64,000 nt of DNA from positions 1-64,000 of the forward strand of contig CAZNPU010000013.1 of assembly GCA_964575335.1 (NCBI GenBank), given 5' to 3'. A program made the position numbers and the translations under genes. The stretch is from CAZNPU01 sp964575335. Its GTDB lineage: Bacteria; Planctomycetota; Phycisphaerae; Phycisphaerales; SM1A02. Shown here piece by piece: positions 35,085-45,076 of this stretch; the stretch's first letter is position 1; every line of letters starts with the position of its first letter. The notes under the pieces were generated by a model. It was not told the DNA's origin. It made no database searches and saw only the letters and a list, made by a program, of their open reading frames with translations.

Positions 35085-36599
35085 ATGCAGAGTGTGTCGT
35101 TGGAATGTGTGCTGGCCTGCCCTGCGTTGCCGTCGTTGCCCGCAGTTGCAGTGGAAGTTCTGGCGTTGGCCAGCGATCCGCAGACGACCCTTGCGGACAT
35201 TGCTCGTGTTGTGCAGAACGACTCTGCGCTGTGCGCCAAGATTCTCAAGACGGTCAATTCCAGCTACTACGGCCTGGCACAACCGTGTTCAACCATCAGT
35301 CGGGCGGTGAGTCTGCTGGGGCTGAACACCGTTAAATCGCTAGTGCTGGGGTTCAGTCTTGTGGACTGCGCCCGGGTTGAATCGCGCGGTTTCGATTTGA
35401 TCGCGCATTGGCGGCGAGGCGTTTACTCCGCGGCGGCTGCGCGGCGGTTTGCCCTGCTCACGCCGGGACGTGATGCCGAGGTGGCGTTTCTGGCGGCGCT
35501 GATGCAGGATCTGGGCGTGCCGGCGCTGTATTCAGCAATCGGCGAAGAGTATCTGGAGATCATGCGCCGCACCGGCGGCGATCACAATGAACTGCCCCGG
35601 CTTGAGATGGAGGCGTTCGGCTTTCATCATGGCGAAGCCGGAGCGAAGCTGGGTGAACTGTGGCGATTGCCGTCGGAACTCATCGACGCCATGCGGTTTC
35701 ACCACACGCCCAATGCTTCGATGATGCATCGGCCGTTGCTGCAGATCGTGGCGCTGGGCAATCTGGTGGCTGAGATTCTTTCAACAGACGATGATGCGTC
35801 CAGTCTGCTTGAGCAGTTGCATCAGCACGCGGACTTGTGGTTTGGTCTGTCCAGCGAACAGATTACAGACCTGCTGGAAACCATTGTCAGGGATGCTGCG
35901 GAATTGTCGCAGCTGTTTCAACTCGATATCGGCGCCATGCCGGACATCAACACCCTCCTGGCCCGCGCTCAGGAGATTGCGCTTGAGCATCAGCTTCGTC
36001 TACAGCGCGAGGCTGAAGCGCTGCGGCAGAGCAACAAGGCTTTGGCGCGGCTGGCGGTTACCGATGCGCTCACTGGCGCAGTCAATCGCAAAGGCTTCGA
36101 CACCGAGCTTTCAGAGCAGTTTGCTCAGGCGCGAGCCTTCAAAGGCTGTCTCGCGCTGCTGATGCTCGATGTGGATCATTTCAAGCAGATCAACGACGCT
36201 CATGGCCATCAGGTCGGCGGTGCGGCATTGGTGGAGCTGGCACATCGCATTCAATCGGTTGTGGGCGAATCCGGCGGCACGGTTTGCCGCTATGGCGGCG
36301 AAGAATTCGGGATCATCGTGCCCGGCGCCGATCGACGCGCCGCTGCGCAACTGGCCGAGTCGATCCGATTGGCCGTCGCAGCCGAAGCGATCGATCTTCG
36401 CCATCTGCAGGGAGCAGTTGCATCGGTGCAGATGACAGTGAGCATCGGCGCAGCAGCGCTGGAGCCTTCATGTGCTGATCACCTGCCCACAGCACAGTTG
36501 CTGGTTCACGCAGCAGATCGTGCGCTGTACGCCGCCAAGAACGCCGGCCGCAACTGCGTGCGCGTGTTCACAGCGAAAGCCGCATCGACAGCGACATGA
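35085..36599 (+). CDS. HDOD-GGDEF signalling protein, copy 2
   Basis: A 504-residue paralogue of the preceding gene, with the same order: HDOD (LPSLPAVAVEVLAL, TVNSSYYGL, FLAALMQDLG, RFHHT), helical linker, GGDEF (LDVDHFKQINDAHGH, RYGGEEF). Identical short blocks such as VNSSYYGL, VLGFSLVD and AGRNCVRVFTA show a tandem duplication that has since diverged. ATG 35085 follows GGAGAG by 11 bases; an upstream in-frame ATG at 35037 gives a non-conserved extension. Both copies keep the catalytic signature, so they probably answer different signals through the HDOD part. Confidence 0.9.
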   Translation: MQSVSLECVLACPALPSLPAVAVEVLALASDPQTTLADIARVVQNDSALCAKILKTVNSSYYGLAQPCSTISRAVSLLGLNTVKSLVLGFSLVDCARVESRGFDLIAHWRRGVYSAAAARRFALLTPGRDAEVAFLAALMQDLGVPALYSAIGEEYLEIMRRTGGDHNELPRLEMEAFGFHHGEAGAKLGELWRLPSELIDAMRFHHTPNASMMHRPLLQIVALGNLVAEILSTDDDASSLLEQLHQHADLWFGLSSEQITDLLETIVRDAAELSQLFQLDIGAMPDINTLLARAQEIALEHQLRLQREAEALRQSNKALARLAVTDALTGAVNRKGFDTELSEQFAQARAFKGCLALLMLDVDHFKQINDAHGHQVGGAALVELAHRIQSVVGESGGTVCRYGGEEFGIIVPGADRRAAAQLAESIRLAVAAEAIDLRHLQGAVASVQMTVSIGAAALEPSCADHLPTAQLLVHAADRALYAAKNAGRNCVRVFTAKAASTAT

Positions 36600-36715
36600 C
36601 TGCTGCTGCAGGTGCGACACAGGCAAGGCGGCGCGATGATTGAGCGGGGGCCCCAAAGCAGACCATCGCGTTCACCGTCGCTGCATTGATATCAGCATTC
36701 TGAAACAGGCGCTCT

Positions 36716-37936
36716 TTACGCCGGCGTGAGATGAGCAGTGACCAGCGGGCGGATTGGAAACGCCTGATGAAGCGCGCGCAGCTCGTCCAGCGTGACCGCA
36801 TTGATTCTGGCCAGTTCGTCTTCCAGCGCCCGGTACTCGCCAAGGTACAGCCACTGGCGGCCAAGCCGGCGCATGCGGCCGGCCGGCAGTTCGCCATGCA
36901 GCGTCACCGCAGTGGCAATCTTGCTTCTCACGCGCTGCAGATCATCTTCGGTCAGCGAATCGATCAGATCATCGATCTGCTTGCGGATCGTCGCCTCGAC
37001 CGCTTCAGCGTTCTCGGGCGAGCACGAAGCGTAGACCATGTAATCGCCTACGCCGTCCCGGCCTTCGTACTGCGCCTGGGCTTCGTCAGCCAGACCGGGC
37101 TCAATCAGCGACCAGTACAGCCGTGAGCCTTCCGTATCGCCGAGTATCTGCGTCAGGATCGAGGCGGCGTATCTGCGATCGTCGTTCATCGCCGGTCCCG
37201 GCGCGAGCATGAGCATGTAATGCCGATGCACCGATTCAGATGTGACGGTGAATGTTTTGGGCGTAAAGTGCGGCGGTTGATACAGGCGCGTTGCGCGGGT
37301 GGTGTTCCAATGCCCGCAGTGCTCGCTGATGCGCTCGACCATGGCGTCAAAGTCGAGTCGTCCCGCCATCGCCACAACCGTGTTGTCCGCTGAATAGCGG
37401 TTCTGAAAATACTGCAGCATCTGATCGCGGGTGAGCCTGGTGATTGTGTCGTGCGTGCCCAGCACACGATGGCTCAGCGGATGCTGGCCGTAGTATTCCT
37501 CCATCGCCCGCTCAAAGAGCACCCAGAAGGGGTAGTCGTCGTACATGGCGATCTCTTCGAGGATCACCTTCTTCTCGTTGTCGAAATCCACCTGCCGCAA
37601 TGCGGGGCGAAGGATGTCTGAAAGAATCTCTTCCGCCTTGGGAAGATGCTCGGGCAACGTGTGCGCCCAGAAGGCGGTGAGTTCGGCGCTGGTAAAGGCG
37701 TTGTGCTCGGCGCCGATGTCATCGAACTCCTGGTCGACTTCTTCTGCGGAGCGTTTGTCGGTGCCCTTGAACATCATGTGCTCAAGGAAATGGCTCACTC
37801 CCATTACCTCTGGGGTTTCATCGCGAGCGCCGGTTTTCACAAAAAATCCCATCGCAGCGGTGTGCGCAGCGGCATCAACTTCAGCAATGACCGTCAAGCC
37901 GTTTGACAACGTGGTGGTTTTGAATTCGGTGGCCAT
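36716..37936 (-). CDS. M16 family zinc peptidase (processing-peptidase-like)
   Basis: A 406-residue protein from ATG 37936 (MATEFKTTTLSNGL); the longer frame to 38017 is not conserved. HFLEH at residues 49-53 and the downstream Glu in VILEEIAMYDD form the zinc site. There is no signal peptide, so unlike the 23-25 kb pair it is probably cytoplasmic and resembles PqqF/mitochondrial processing-peptidase-like single-chain bacterial M16B proteins such as YmxG. The usual partners of ymxG-like genes (polynucleotide phosphorylase, dut) are not adjacent. Convergent with HDOD copy 2. Confidence 0.93.
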   Translation of the reverse strand: MATEFKTTTLSNGLTVIAEVDAAAHTAAMGFFVKTGARDETPEVMGVSHFLEHMMFKGTDKRSAEEVDQEFDDIGAEHNAFTSAELTAFWAHTLPEHLPKAEEILSDILRPALRQVDFDNEKKVILEEIAMYDDYPFWVLFERAMEEYYGQHPLSHRVLGTHDTITRLTRDQMLQYFQNRYSADNTVVAMAGRLDFDAMVERISEHCGHWNTTRATRLYQPPHFTPKTFTVTSESVHRHYMLMLAPGPAMNDDRRYAASILTQILGDTEGSRLYWSLIEPGLADEAQAQYEGRDGVGDYMVYASCSPENAEAVEATIRKQIDDLIDSLTEDDLQRVRSKIATAVTLHGELPAGRMRRLGRQWLYLGEYRALEDELARINAVTLDELRALHQAFPIRPLVTAHLTPA

Positions 37937-38052
37937 AAGAAAAGTGTAGGAATTGAAAGCGGTGCGTGGGTGGTGAAGTGCATTGTGAGAGCGCAGGAGG
38001 CATGCATCGGCAGTCAATGAGCGGCAGCTGCGCTTCGTTCAAGAATGTTGAC

Positions 38053-39381
38053 TTATCGAGGCACGCGCGTCGGCTTGGGCGGATGCTCGGCGGATGGGGG
38101 GCTTACACGCTGGTCCGGCCGGCCCTTGCCGACAATGCGGGGCGGAGCGGGCACAAGGTCCGCGCTGCGGATGATCGGCGGATCAGCCGGCCGCATGCGT
38201 TCAAAGTCGATAATCGCCGAATCAGCGATCGCCTCGATTATTGCTGCTCCATCCACAGCGTAGCCGAACGAACAATACTGGCCGTCCAGTCGTGCCGTGC
38301 CTTCGCGCGACAGGCAAATGAAGAACTGACTGCCCGCTGAATCGGGATGATCAGCCCGCGCCATGGAGATCACACCGAAATCGTGCTGCAACTGGCTGTT
38401 TTCAATGGCAAGCCAATAGCCTGGTCCGCCGTCGCCCGTGCTGTTATATGCGTTGGCGGTCGGATCGCCAGCCTGTATCACAAACGGTCGGCCGTTTCGA
38501 TCGTATTTCACCACGCGATGAAACACGATGTTGCGATAGAACCCGCCTCGCGCAAGCTCCAGAAAATTCCACACGGTATTCGGCGCTTCATCAGGGCGCA
38601 GCGCGATGCGAATGTCGCCTCTGGTTGTGCGAAGTACGACATCGTGTTCAACATACGCGCGAAAGCCGCTGAAAACGCGATCGGCTGTTGATGCAGGTGA
38701 GGCTGGGGACGAGAGAGAAGAAAGAGGAGGCGTCTGCTTGTCTGCGCGCCTTTCTGTCTCTTCGTCATCACCGTCATCAGAGTTACTCCGCGCTGGATCA
38801 GACGGCGGTGAAGCAGTTGCTGCGGATGATGTTGTTGATGTTGATGCAGGTGCTGGTTCAGGCTCAGGCTCCGGCTCAGACGCATGCTCATCCCGCCAGC
38901 CGATGATCCGTGTATATGTCGTGCCGCCGGGCCGCTGATCCTGCACGGTGACGGGAACCATGCGCGAAAGCATCGGCTGCAGCACCAGCGCCGGGCCGAC
39001 GGGCTGATCCTGACAGATAACCTGTACGTACGACGTTTGTCGCAGGGTCCAGATGTCAGGCATGACCTCGCCAAGATCAAACCGACCCACACGCACTTCA
39101 ACCGGGCGGCTCAACAGATGGCCTGCAGCGTCCATCAGCGCCAGTCGAACCGTCTGGATAGTGCGCGGCATGACGACTTCAACCATCAGCGGCTGATGTA
39201 CGCCGTTATAAAGATGCAAGGGCGCGATGCCATGTGCAGCGCCATCGCGCGTTTCCGATGCTGATGACAACGGCGAACGCTCGCTCGGCGCCGCTTCGTC
39301 GAGCATGGCAAGCTGCCCTGATCCAGCAACTCCCAATGCAGTGATGACAACAACAGCAGCAGCAGCGGTGAACGAAACCAT
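38053..39381 (-). CDS. Exported cyclophilin-type peptidyl-prolyl isomerase
   Basis: A 442-residue protein with an N-terminal hydrophobic segment (signal anchor or peptide, residues ~1-25). A ~130-residue beta-rich domain follows ('MVEVVMPRTIQTVRLALMD' region). The linker at ~165-240 is very biased, with a run of EP repeats, then Ser/Thr and a charged Asp/Glu/Arg patch. The cyclophilin domain at ~250-405 has VVLRTTRGDIRIALRPDEAP, FHRVVK, 'FVIQAGDPT' and 'GSQFFICLS'. It probably assists folding in the periplasm. The C-terminal tail is Pro/Arg-rich. The N-terminal domain is not recognised. Confidence 0.88.
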   Translation of the reverse strand: MVSFTAAAAVVVITALGVAGSGQLAMLDEAAPSERSPLSSASETRDGAAHGIAPLHLYNGVHQPLMVEVVMPRTIQTVRLALMDAAGHLLSRPVEVRVGRFDLGEVMPDIWTLRQTSYVQVICQDQPVGPALVLQPMLSRMVPVTVQDQRPGGTTYTRIIGWRDEHASEPEPEPEPAPASTSTTSSAATASPPSDPARSNSDDGDDEETERRADKQTPPLSSLSSPASPASTADRVFSGFRAYVEHDVVLRTTRGDIRIALRPDEAPNTVWNFLELARGGFYRNIVFHRVVKYDRNGRPFVIQAGDPTANAYNSTGDGGPGYWLAIENSQLQHDFGVISMARADHPDSAGSQFFICLSREGTARLDGQYCSFGYAVDGAAIIEAIADSAIIDFERMRPADPPIIRSADLVPAPPRIVGKGRPDQRVSPPSAEHPPKPTRVPR

Positions 39382-39638
39382 AAAACTCCAGTGCGCGTTT
39401 GCAGCGACGATGCGTCAATCCTATCGCCACGAAGCCAATGAGCGAAGCGCAGACAGGCAAACGGCTCTCGCGTGCGGTTCCCGTGGTGCGGGAGGGAAGA
39501 GGAAGACAAGGGGAATGAGGAGAGGAGATGTCAAGTTCTCCCTGTATCTTCCCCCTTCACTCCCTGTTGCCCGGCGGTTGAGTACCATCCTTACCTGAGC
39601 CTGAAGATTCACAACACACCACCAGCAGCGAGGCACAT

Positions 39639-40907
39639 ATGCGATTTCAGCGATTCAATCGGCAAGCTCGGTCACTTGCAATACTCATCGCAGCGGCCAG
39701 CGCGTATCTTTTTTCCGGCTGTTCGCAGGCGGAAAGCCAGTCTGACGATCAGGCGCAGCGCACCCCGCAGCCGGCGTCTCAATCGCCCGGCGCGCCGGAT
39801 GCCGCGGCTGCCATACCTGCAATTCGACTCGTGCCGGCGTTTCCCAAACTCACGTTCAATCGGCCGGTCTTCATCACCCATGCGGGCGATGACAACGGGC
39901 GTCTTTTTGTTGTCGAACAGCCCGGCCGCATTCTGATTGTTGAAAACCGCGACAACGCTGACAAGACCGAGGTCTTTCTTGATATTCGTGATCGCGTTCA
40001 CGCTCGGCATAACGAGGAAGGCCTGCTTTCGCTTGTCTTTCATCCGGAATTCAAAAGCAACGGCCAATTCTTCATCTATTACTCCGTGGCGAATCCCAAG
40101 CGCAATCGCATCGCGCGATACACCGTTGCCAAGGACGATCCGAATCGCGCTGATCCCGATTCCGAACAGATCGTTCTCGAAGTCGAGCAGCCATACGGCA
40201 ATCACAACGGCTCAACGCTGCTTTTCGGTCCCGACGGCTACCTGTACGCCAGCTTCGGGGATGGCGGGTACGCCAACGATCCGCATAACAATGGACAGAA
40301 TCTCGGCACGCTGCTGAGCACCATCATTCGCATCGACATCAACAAAACCGACGAAGGTCGCAACTACGCGATTCCCGACGACAATCCATTTGTAAATCGC
40401 GAGGGTGCTCGGCCGGAAATCTGGGCCTACGGTCTGCGCAATGTCTGGCGCATGAGCTTTGATCGCAAGACTGGCGATCTGTGGGCGGGCGATGTGGGAC
40501 AGAACCGCTGGGAAGAAATCGATCTGATCACCAGAGGCGGTAACTACGGCTGGAACCTACGCGAGGGCTTTCACGCGTTTTCGAGCGGAACGTCGGACGT
40601 GCCGCTGATCGATCCGATTGTTGAATACGGCCGGCGCGATGGGTTGTCGGTGACCGGCGGGTATGTCTATCGCGGCGAGCGCTACGAGCGGCTGCAGGGC
40701 GTGTACCTGTATGCAGACTACGTTTCGGGCAAGATATGGGGCTTGCGCTACGAAGACGGCGAGGTGAAGGCGCATCGGGAAATGCCGATGCAGGAGCGGC
40801 GGCACATCACGTCTTTTGGCGAAGATGCAGCGGGCGAGCTGTATGTCTGCACGTTTGATCGATTGGACGGTACGCGCGGGCGAATCTTCAAGATCGTGAC
40901 AAACTGA
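39639..40907 (+). CDS. PQQ-type glucose/sorbosone dehydrogenase lipoprotein
   Basis: A 422-residue predicted lipoprotein: signal helix and lipobox LFSGC, with the lipidated Cys at residue 28. The rest is a six-bladed beta-propeller of the soluble aldose sugar dehydrogenase (YliI/GdhB) family, seen in 'RILIVENRD', 'GLLSLVFHPEF', 'FGDGGYANDP', 'AYGLRNVWRMSFD' and 'GGNYGWNLREG'. Such enzymes oxidise sugars with PQQ in the periplasm; whether PQQ is made or bound here is not shown, as no pqq genes are in the window. It ends four bases from the convergent VKOR-DsbA gene. Confidence 0.9.
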   Translation: MRFQRFNRQARSLAILIAAASAYLFSGCSQAESQSDDQAQRTPQPASQSPGAPDAAAAIPAIRLVPAFPKLTFNRPVFITHAGDDNGRLFVVEQPGRILIVENRDNADKTEVFLDIRDRVHARHNEEGLLSLVFHPEFKSNGQFFIYYSVANPKRNRIARYTVAKDDPNRADPDSEQIVLEVEQPYGNHNGSTLLFGPDGYLYASFGDGGYANDPHNNGQNLGTLLSTIIRIDINKTDEGRNYAIPDDNPFVNREGARPEIWAYGLRNVWRMSFDRKTGDLWAGDVGQNRWEEIDLITRGGNYGWNLREGFHAFSSGTSDVPLIDPIVEYGRRDGLSVTGGYVYRGERYERLQGVYLYADYVSGKIWGLRYEDGEVKAHREMPMQERRHITSFGEDAAGELYVCTFDRLDGTRGRIFKIVTN

Positions 40908-40911
40908 GCGA

Positions 40912-42867
40912 TCAGCGGCCCATGGCTGCGGCTTCTTCAACGATCCTCAGCAGAATGTCATGACCCTCAAGCTCCCAGCGTGGAACGCGGCGGCCGTTGA
41001 TGTACAGAGCCGGGATGCCGGTGATGTTGAGTGATCGGCCTGCGGTGACATCGCGTTCCACCCTGTTGCGCACGGCGGCGTCATTCAGGCTGGCGAGGAA
41101 CCGATCGGGATCGAGTCCGATTTCTGCTGCAGCGCTGCGCAGCGAATCATTGGTGATGTTCTGCTGGTTCTGCAGCAGCCATTCGTGCATTGCCCAGAAT
41201 TTCTCGGGCCCGCCCAGCGTGCCTGCCGCCTCTGCCGCCGATGCTGCCAGACATCCCTCAGGGCTGCGCGTCTGACTGACAATCGGGTTGCACGCCTTGT
41301 CGAAGGGAAAGTGGCGATAGATATACTGGACATCATTTCGTGCAGCGAACAGTTGCTGAAGCGCGCTGTTCAATGTTGCGGTGCCTTGCAATTGATAATC
41401 GCTCCACAGAATGATCTTGACCGGTGCGTCGTCGGGACCGCGCTTCCAGCATGCGTCATCAGCCGGCATCGGCCTTGCCATCTGAATCTTCCAGTCATCC
41501 ACATACTTCTGCGGCGCCAGCGGCGGGTGATCGTTCGTGGGCAGCGCGCGTGGCGGGTTGGTCGCCGCCACAGCGTTGATGGCGCGCTCCAGTGCATTGA
41601 CCTGCCTGTAGCCACGCAGCTCAACGCCGTTGATGAAAATCGTCGGCGTGTACTGCAGCCCCAGTTCGATGGCCTGCTCAATGTCAGCCTGCACCAGTTC
41701 GAGGGTGCGGTCGCTTGTCATGACCGACAGAAATTCCTGTACGTCATAGCCCATCGAGCGCAGACCCGCCTGCAGTTCTGAGTCGGTGAAACTGCCCTTG
41801 CGGTCGAACAGCCAGTGGTTCATCTCCCAGTAGCCTTCGTCGCCGCGCAGTATGCCCGCAGCTTCAGCGGCACGGGCAGCCCAGCAGGCGTTGGGGTGCA
41901 GGTTCCGATCCTTGGGTACAAGGCGGTTGCAGTCGGTGCACAGCGGCAAATGTTTGTTCGAGAACGACACATCGTCGCGCTGCGCGAGAATCTGGCGCAT
42001 ATCCCCTTCAATGCGCCGGCAGTCGGCACATTGAAAGTCGGAAAACATCACGATGCGAATGGACGCATCAATCGGCCCGATGCGGTAGCGGCCCGTGAAA
42101 AGCTTCACCTCAGGCTCTGCAGCAGCGGTATCAGCATCATCAACATCAACGCGCGCAACAGATTCACCAGTTGACTGACTGCCTGCTTCGGCGGTTCGCT
42201 TGATGATTTCCTGCGTTGACGCGCTCAGGTCGGCTTCGCCGCGTGCGGTTCGCAACTCAGCAGCCTGCCAGTTCACGACTGCCAACAGCACCGTGGCGAT
42301 GGCAAATGCGCTTCCGATGACGGCTGCCTGCTTTGGAAACGGTGCAAGGGCATGTCGGTTGTAAGCGACGTACGCTGTTCCGATGAACGCCAGGTTTCCA
42401 AGGTGCGTGGCGATGCAGTATTTGCAGACATAGCCGTTCACAACCATGACGCTGATCAGCAGCACGGAGCCGGCGCCGCCGGTCCAGAGCAGTGCAGCCA
42501 GTCCCGCGGAGACCTTGCCGCGTGATCGAATCCACTCGGTTAACAGCGCCGCAAAGTAGGCCAGGCCCAGAAGCGACAGCGGCCAGCCGATGCCGGGGAT
42601 GCTGCCCCAGGGGCCGCGCGTCGCCAGATCGCAGCCGCTGCCCACGCCGCAGCCCGGAGGCTGCACGATGTTCAGGTGATCCAGCGCCAAAACAGCGGCG
42701 CTGATGATCGAAACCAGCAGCGCAATTGCGCCAAACGCAAAAACGAGCGGCGAAGCAGATTGCGATTGCGGACTTGGCTCATGCGATGCAGCCGGCTGGG
42801 CCGAACGGTGAGCCTGCTGTTTATGCTTCGCGCTATTTTTCTGTTGTGTGGATTTGTTCTTGGCCAT
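40912..42867 (-). CDS. VKOR-DsbA-DsbA fusion protein
   Basis: A 651-residue membrane redox protein from ATG 42867. A Lys/Gln-rich cytoplasmic leader (~40 residues) precedes a VKOR domain at ~40-200 with loop cysteines C73 and C79, the conserved Ser of GSIPGIG, and the CKYC active site at 148-151. Next is a DsbA/thioredoxin domain with C280-A-D-C283 and a TPTIFING cis-proline region. A second DsbA-like domain (about 41430-40930) has a GIPALYING loop but the active-site position reads YQLQG, with no CxxC. VKOR reoxidises DsbA-like domains for periplasmic disulfide formation. The second domain may be structural or substrate-binding. Confidence 0.9.
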   Translation of the reverse strand: MAKNKSTQQKNSAKHKQQAHRSAQPAASHEPSPQSQSASPLVFAFGAIALLVSIISAAVLALDHLNIVQPPGCGVGSGCDLATRGPWGSIPGIGWPLSLLGLAYFAALLTEWIRSRGKVSAGLAALLWTGGAGSVLLISVMVVNGYVCKYCIATHLGNLAFIGTAYVAYNRHALAPFPKQAAVIGSAFAIATVLLAVVNWQAAELRTARGEADLSASTQEIIKRTAEAGSQSTGESVARVDVDDADTAAAEPEVKLFTGRYRIGPIDASIRIVMFSDFQCADCRRIEGDMRQILAQRDDVSFSNKHLPLCTDCNRLVPKDRNLHPNACWAARAAEAAGILRGDEGYWEMNHWLFDRKGSFTDSELQAGLRSMGYDVQEFLSVMTSDRTLELVQADIEQAIELGLQYTPTIFINGVELRGYRQVNALERAINAVAATNPPRALPTNDHPPLAPQKYVDDWKIQMARPMPADDACWKRGPDDAPVKIILWSDYQLQGTATLNSALQQLFAARNDVQYIYRHFPFDKACNPIVSQTRSPEGCLAASAAEAAGTLGGPEKFWAMHEWLLQNQQNITNDSLRSAAAEIGLDPDRFLASLNDAAVRNRVERDVTAGRSLNITGIPALYINGRRVPRWELEGHDILLRIVEEAAAMGR

Positions 42868-43081
42868 CGTGATTCGCAAAAGGTGAAGCAGGGCGGCGTT
42901 GGCGTCAAGATCGTAGACACAAAGCCATTACATACAGACACGAACGTGCGGCGCGGGCCGCTGTTGCGGTTTGAAGGACAACAAAGCAGGAATTGAGCCA
43001 GCAGAACGCTGCCTGCGGATGCATCGGATGCAGTTACTTTCCGCGCTTGTGCTGCACGGCTTTGCTGCTATGCCCGAACCG

Positions 43082-44953
43082 TTACATGCGGCTGGGGGCT
43101 TCGATACCCAGCAGGTCCAGACCGTCTGCGAGCACCCGGCGAACCAGATCGCACATCCGCAGTCGCGAGCGGCGTATCGCCTCGTCTTCAGCCTTCAGCA
43201 CCGGGCATTCCTGATAAAACGTATTGCATGCATCAGCCAGATCGTAGAGATACGTACACAGGCGGTGCGGCTCCAGTGAGCGGCCTACGTCGGCCACGAC
43301 CGCACCGTATCGCAGCAGCATCAACGCAAGTTTCTTCTCTGCAGGTTCGTTGATGCGCAGTTCCGCGCCAGCGACATCAGCAAAATCAATTCCCGCTCGC
43401 GCAAAGATCGAGCAGACCCGCGCGTGAGCGTACTGCATGTACGGCCCGGTGTTGCCTTCAAAGGCGATCATGCGATCGAAGTTGAAGACGTAATCTCGCA
43501 CCAGATCGTTGGAAAGGTCTGCGTACTTCACGGCGCCGATGCCGACTGCCTTGCCGATTCTGGCCAGTTCCGCTTCGGACAGGTTGTGCGTCGGCGCAGC
43601 AGGATCCGCTGCGCGGGTGAACACTTCATGCGTGCCGCGTTCGATCGCTTCCACAAGCAGCGCCTTGAGCGTGATGTTCTCGCCGCTTCGCGTTTTCAGC
43701 GGTCTTCGGTTCTCATCCAGCACCGCGCCGAAAGGCAGGTGAATCAGCCGCGCTTCCGTGCCGTCGGGTGTTCGATGCCAGCCGATGAGCCGCGCCGCGT
43801 CGAAGACATCGCGGAAGTGGTCGCGCTGCCGGGCATCGACGACGTAGATCACGCAGCTGGCTCCAAGTTCCTGCACGCGATAACGCACCGCGGCAAGGTC
43901 GGTGGTGGCGTAGAGATAGCCGCCGTCGGATTTGCGGATCAGCAGCGGCCGCTCCCGATCTGGAAACGGCACGACGATCGCGCCGTGGTCTTCCTTGGCG
44001 ATGCCGCTGCGTACAAAAGCGTCAACCACTCCGGGCAGGCGATCGCGGTAAAACGACTCGCCTCGGTTGTTCTCCGGCCCAAGTTTCACGTTGAGCAGCT
44101 CAAAGCTCTCATACACCGCACGCATGGTGCAGTCGATGAGCTTCTGCCAGTCACGCAGCAGCTCCGGATCGCCCTGCTGTAGCTTCACCAGCGTGAGCTT
44201 GGCTGCTTCCAGCGCCGCTTCAGCGCCGGCGTTCTGCTCTTCCAGTTCGATGATGCGATGCGGCCCAGCGTTCAATTCCAGCGCGCGGGCCAGACCACGA
44301 ATATCGCTTTTGGCTGAAAGTTGCGCATCGCGGTAGGCGCGGTCGAGATCGGTCAGCTCCAGGCGATCCAGATCGACGTTCTTTTCGCGCAGTTGATGCA
44401 GCACCATTGCGATGGGCAGGCCCCAGTCGCCCAGGTGGTTTTCACGAAAGACCTTGCGGCCGAGGCGCTCAAACACCCGCGCCAGCGCATCGCCGATGAT
44501 GGTGGAACGCAGATGGCCCACGTGCATCTGCTTGGCCACGTTGACTCCGCAGAGGTCGATCGCCACCGCGTGTTTGTCGGTATCGGGCTGAACGCCCAGG
44601 GCAGCATTGTCCATGGCCTCAAGCAGCCGGCCCAGAGCCTGCGGACGCAACCGGATGTTGATAAAGCCGGGGCCAGCCACTTCGGGCGTTTCGGCGATCT
44701 CCGCCAGTTCCGGCGGGGCGGCGGCGACGATCTTCATCGCCAGATCACGCGGGTTCTGGCCCATCTGTTTGGCCAGGCCCATCGCCACGTTGGCCTGAAA
44801 ATCGCCGAACTGCGGGTTCTGGCTGGGTTTGATGAGCGGATCGATATCGGCGTTGGGATCGCCTACCGCCGCTGCGATCGCGCGACGCAACGCCCGGTCG
44901 AGCAGCACGACGGGATCGGCACAAGCGGTGACTTCAACTGAGAGCGATGACAT
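43082..44953 (-). CDS. argS: Arginyl-tRNA synthetase
   Basis: A 623-residue class I aminoacyl-tRNA synthetase that charges tRNA-Arg. An N-terminal ArgRS-specific additional domain (~15-110) precedes the HIGH-type signature HVGHLRSTIIGD (H144, H147). The KMSKS-equivalent region is KTRSGENITLK. The C-terminal DALR anticodon-binding domain includes 'NTGPYMQYAHARVCSI'. An insertion of ~25 residues around 'LELNAGPHRIIELEEQNAG' resembles that of other bacterial ArgRS. It is transcribed alone. Confidence 0.96.
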   Translation of the reverse strand: MSSLSVEVTACADPVVLLDRALRRAIAAAVGDPNADIDPLIKPSQNPQFGDFQANVAMGLAKQMGQNPRDLAMKIVAAAPPELAEIAETPEVAGPGFINIRLRPQALGRLLEAMDNAALGVQPDTDKHAVAIDLCGVNVAKQMHVGHLRSTIIGDALARVFERLGRKVFRENHLGDWGLPIAMVLHQLREKNVDLDRLELTDLDRAYRDAQLSAKSDIRGLARALELNAGPHRIIELEEQNAGAEAALEAAKLTLVKLQQGDPELLRDWQKLIDCTMRAVYESFELLNVKLGPENNRGESFYRDRLPGVVDAFVRSGIAKEDHGAIVVPFPDRERPLLIRKSDGGYLYATTDLAAVRYRVQELGASCVIYVVDARQRDHFRDVFDAARLIGWHRTPDGTEARLIHLPFGAVLDENRRPLKTRSGENITLKALLVEAIERGTHEVFTRAADPAAPTHNLSEAELARIGKAVGIGAVKYADLSNDLVRDYVFNFDRMIAFEGNTGPYMQYAHARVCSIFARAGIDFADVAGAELRINEPAEKKLALMLLRYGAVVADVGRSLEPHRLCTYLYDLADACNTFYQECPVLKAEDEAIRRSRLRMCDLVRRVLADGLDLLGIEAPSRM

Positions 44954-45076
44954 TGCCGTTCAGTGTAGCGGGCATCGGTCGCCTGCGGACAGGAGCGGCC
45001 CCCTGGATACTGGAGATCTGATATGTGAAGTGAAATGGCGGGTTGGAGCGGGTTCGAGCGATTGTTGAGTCGCTAG

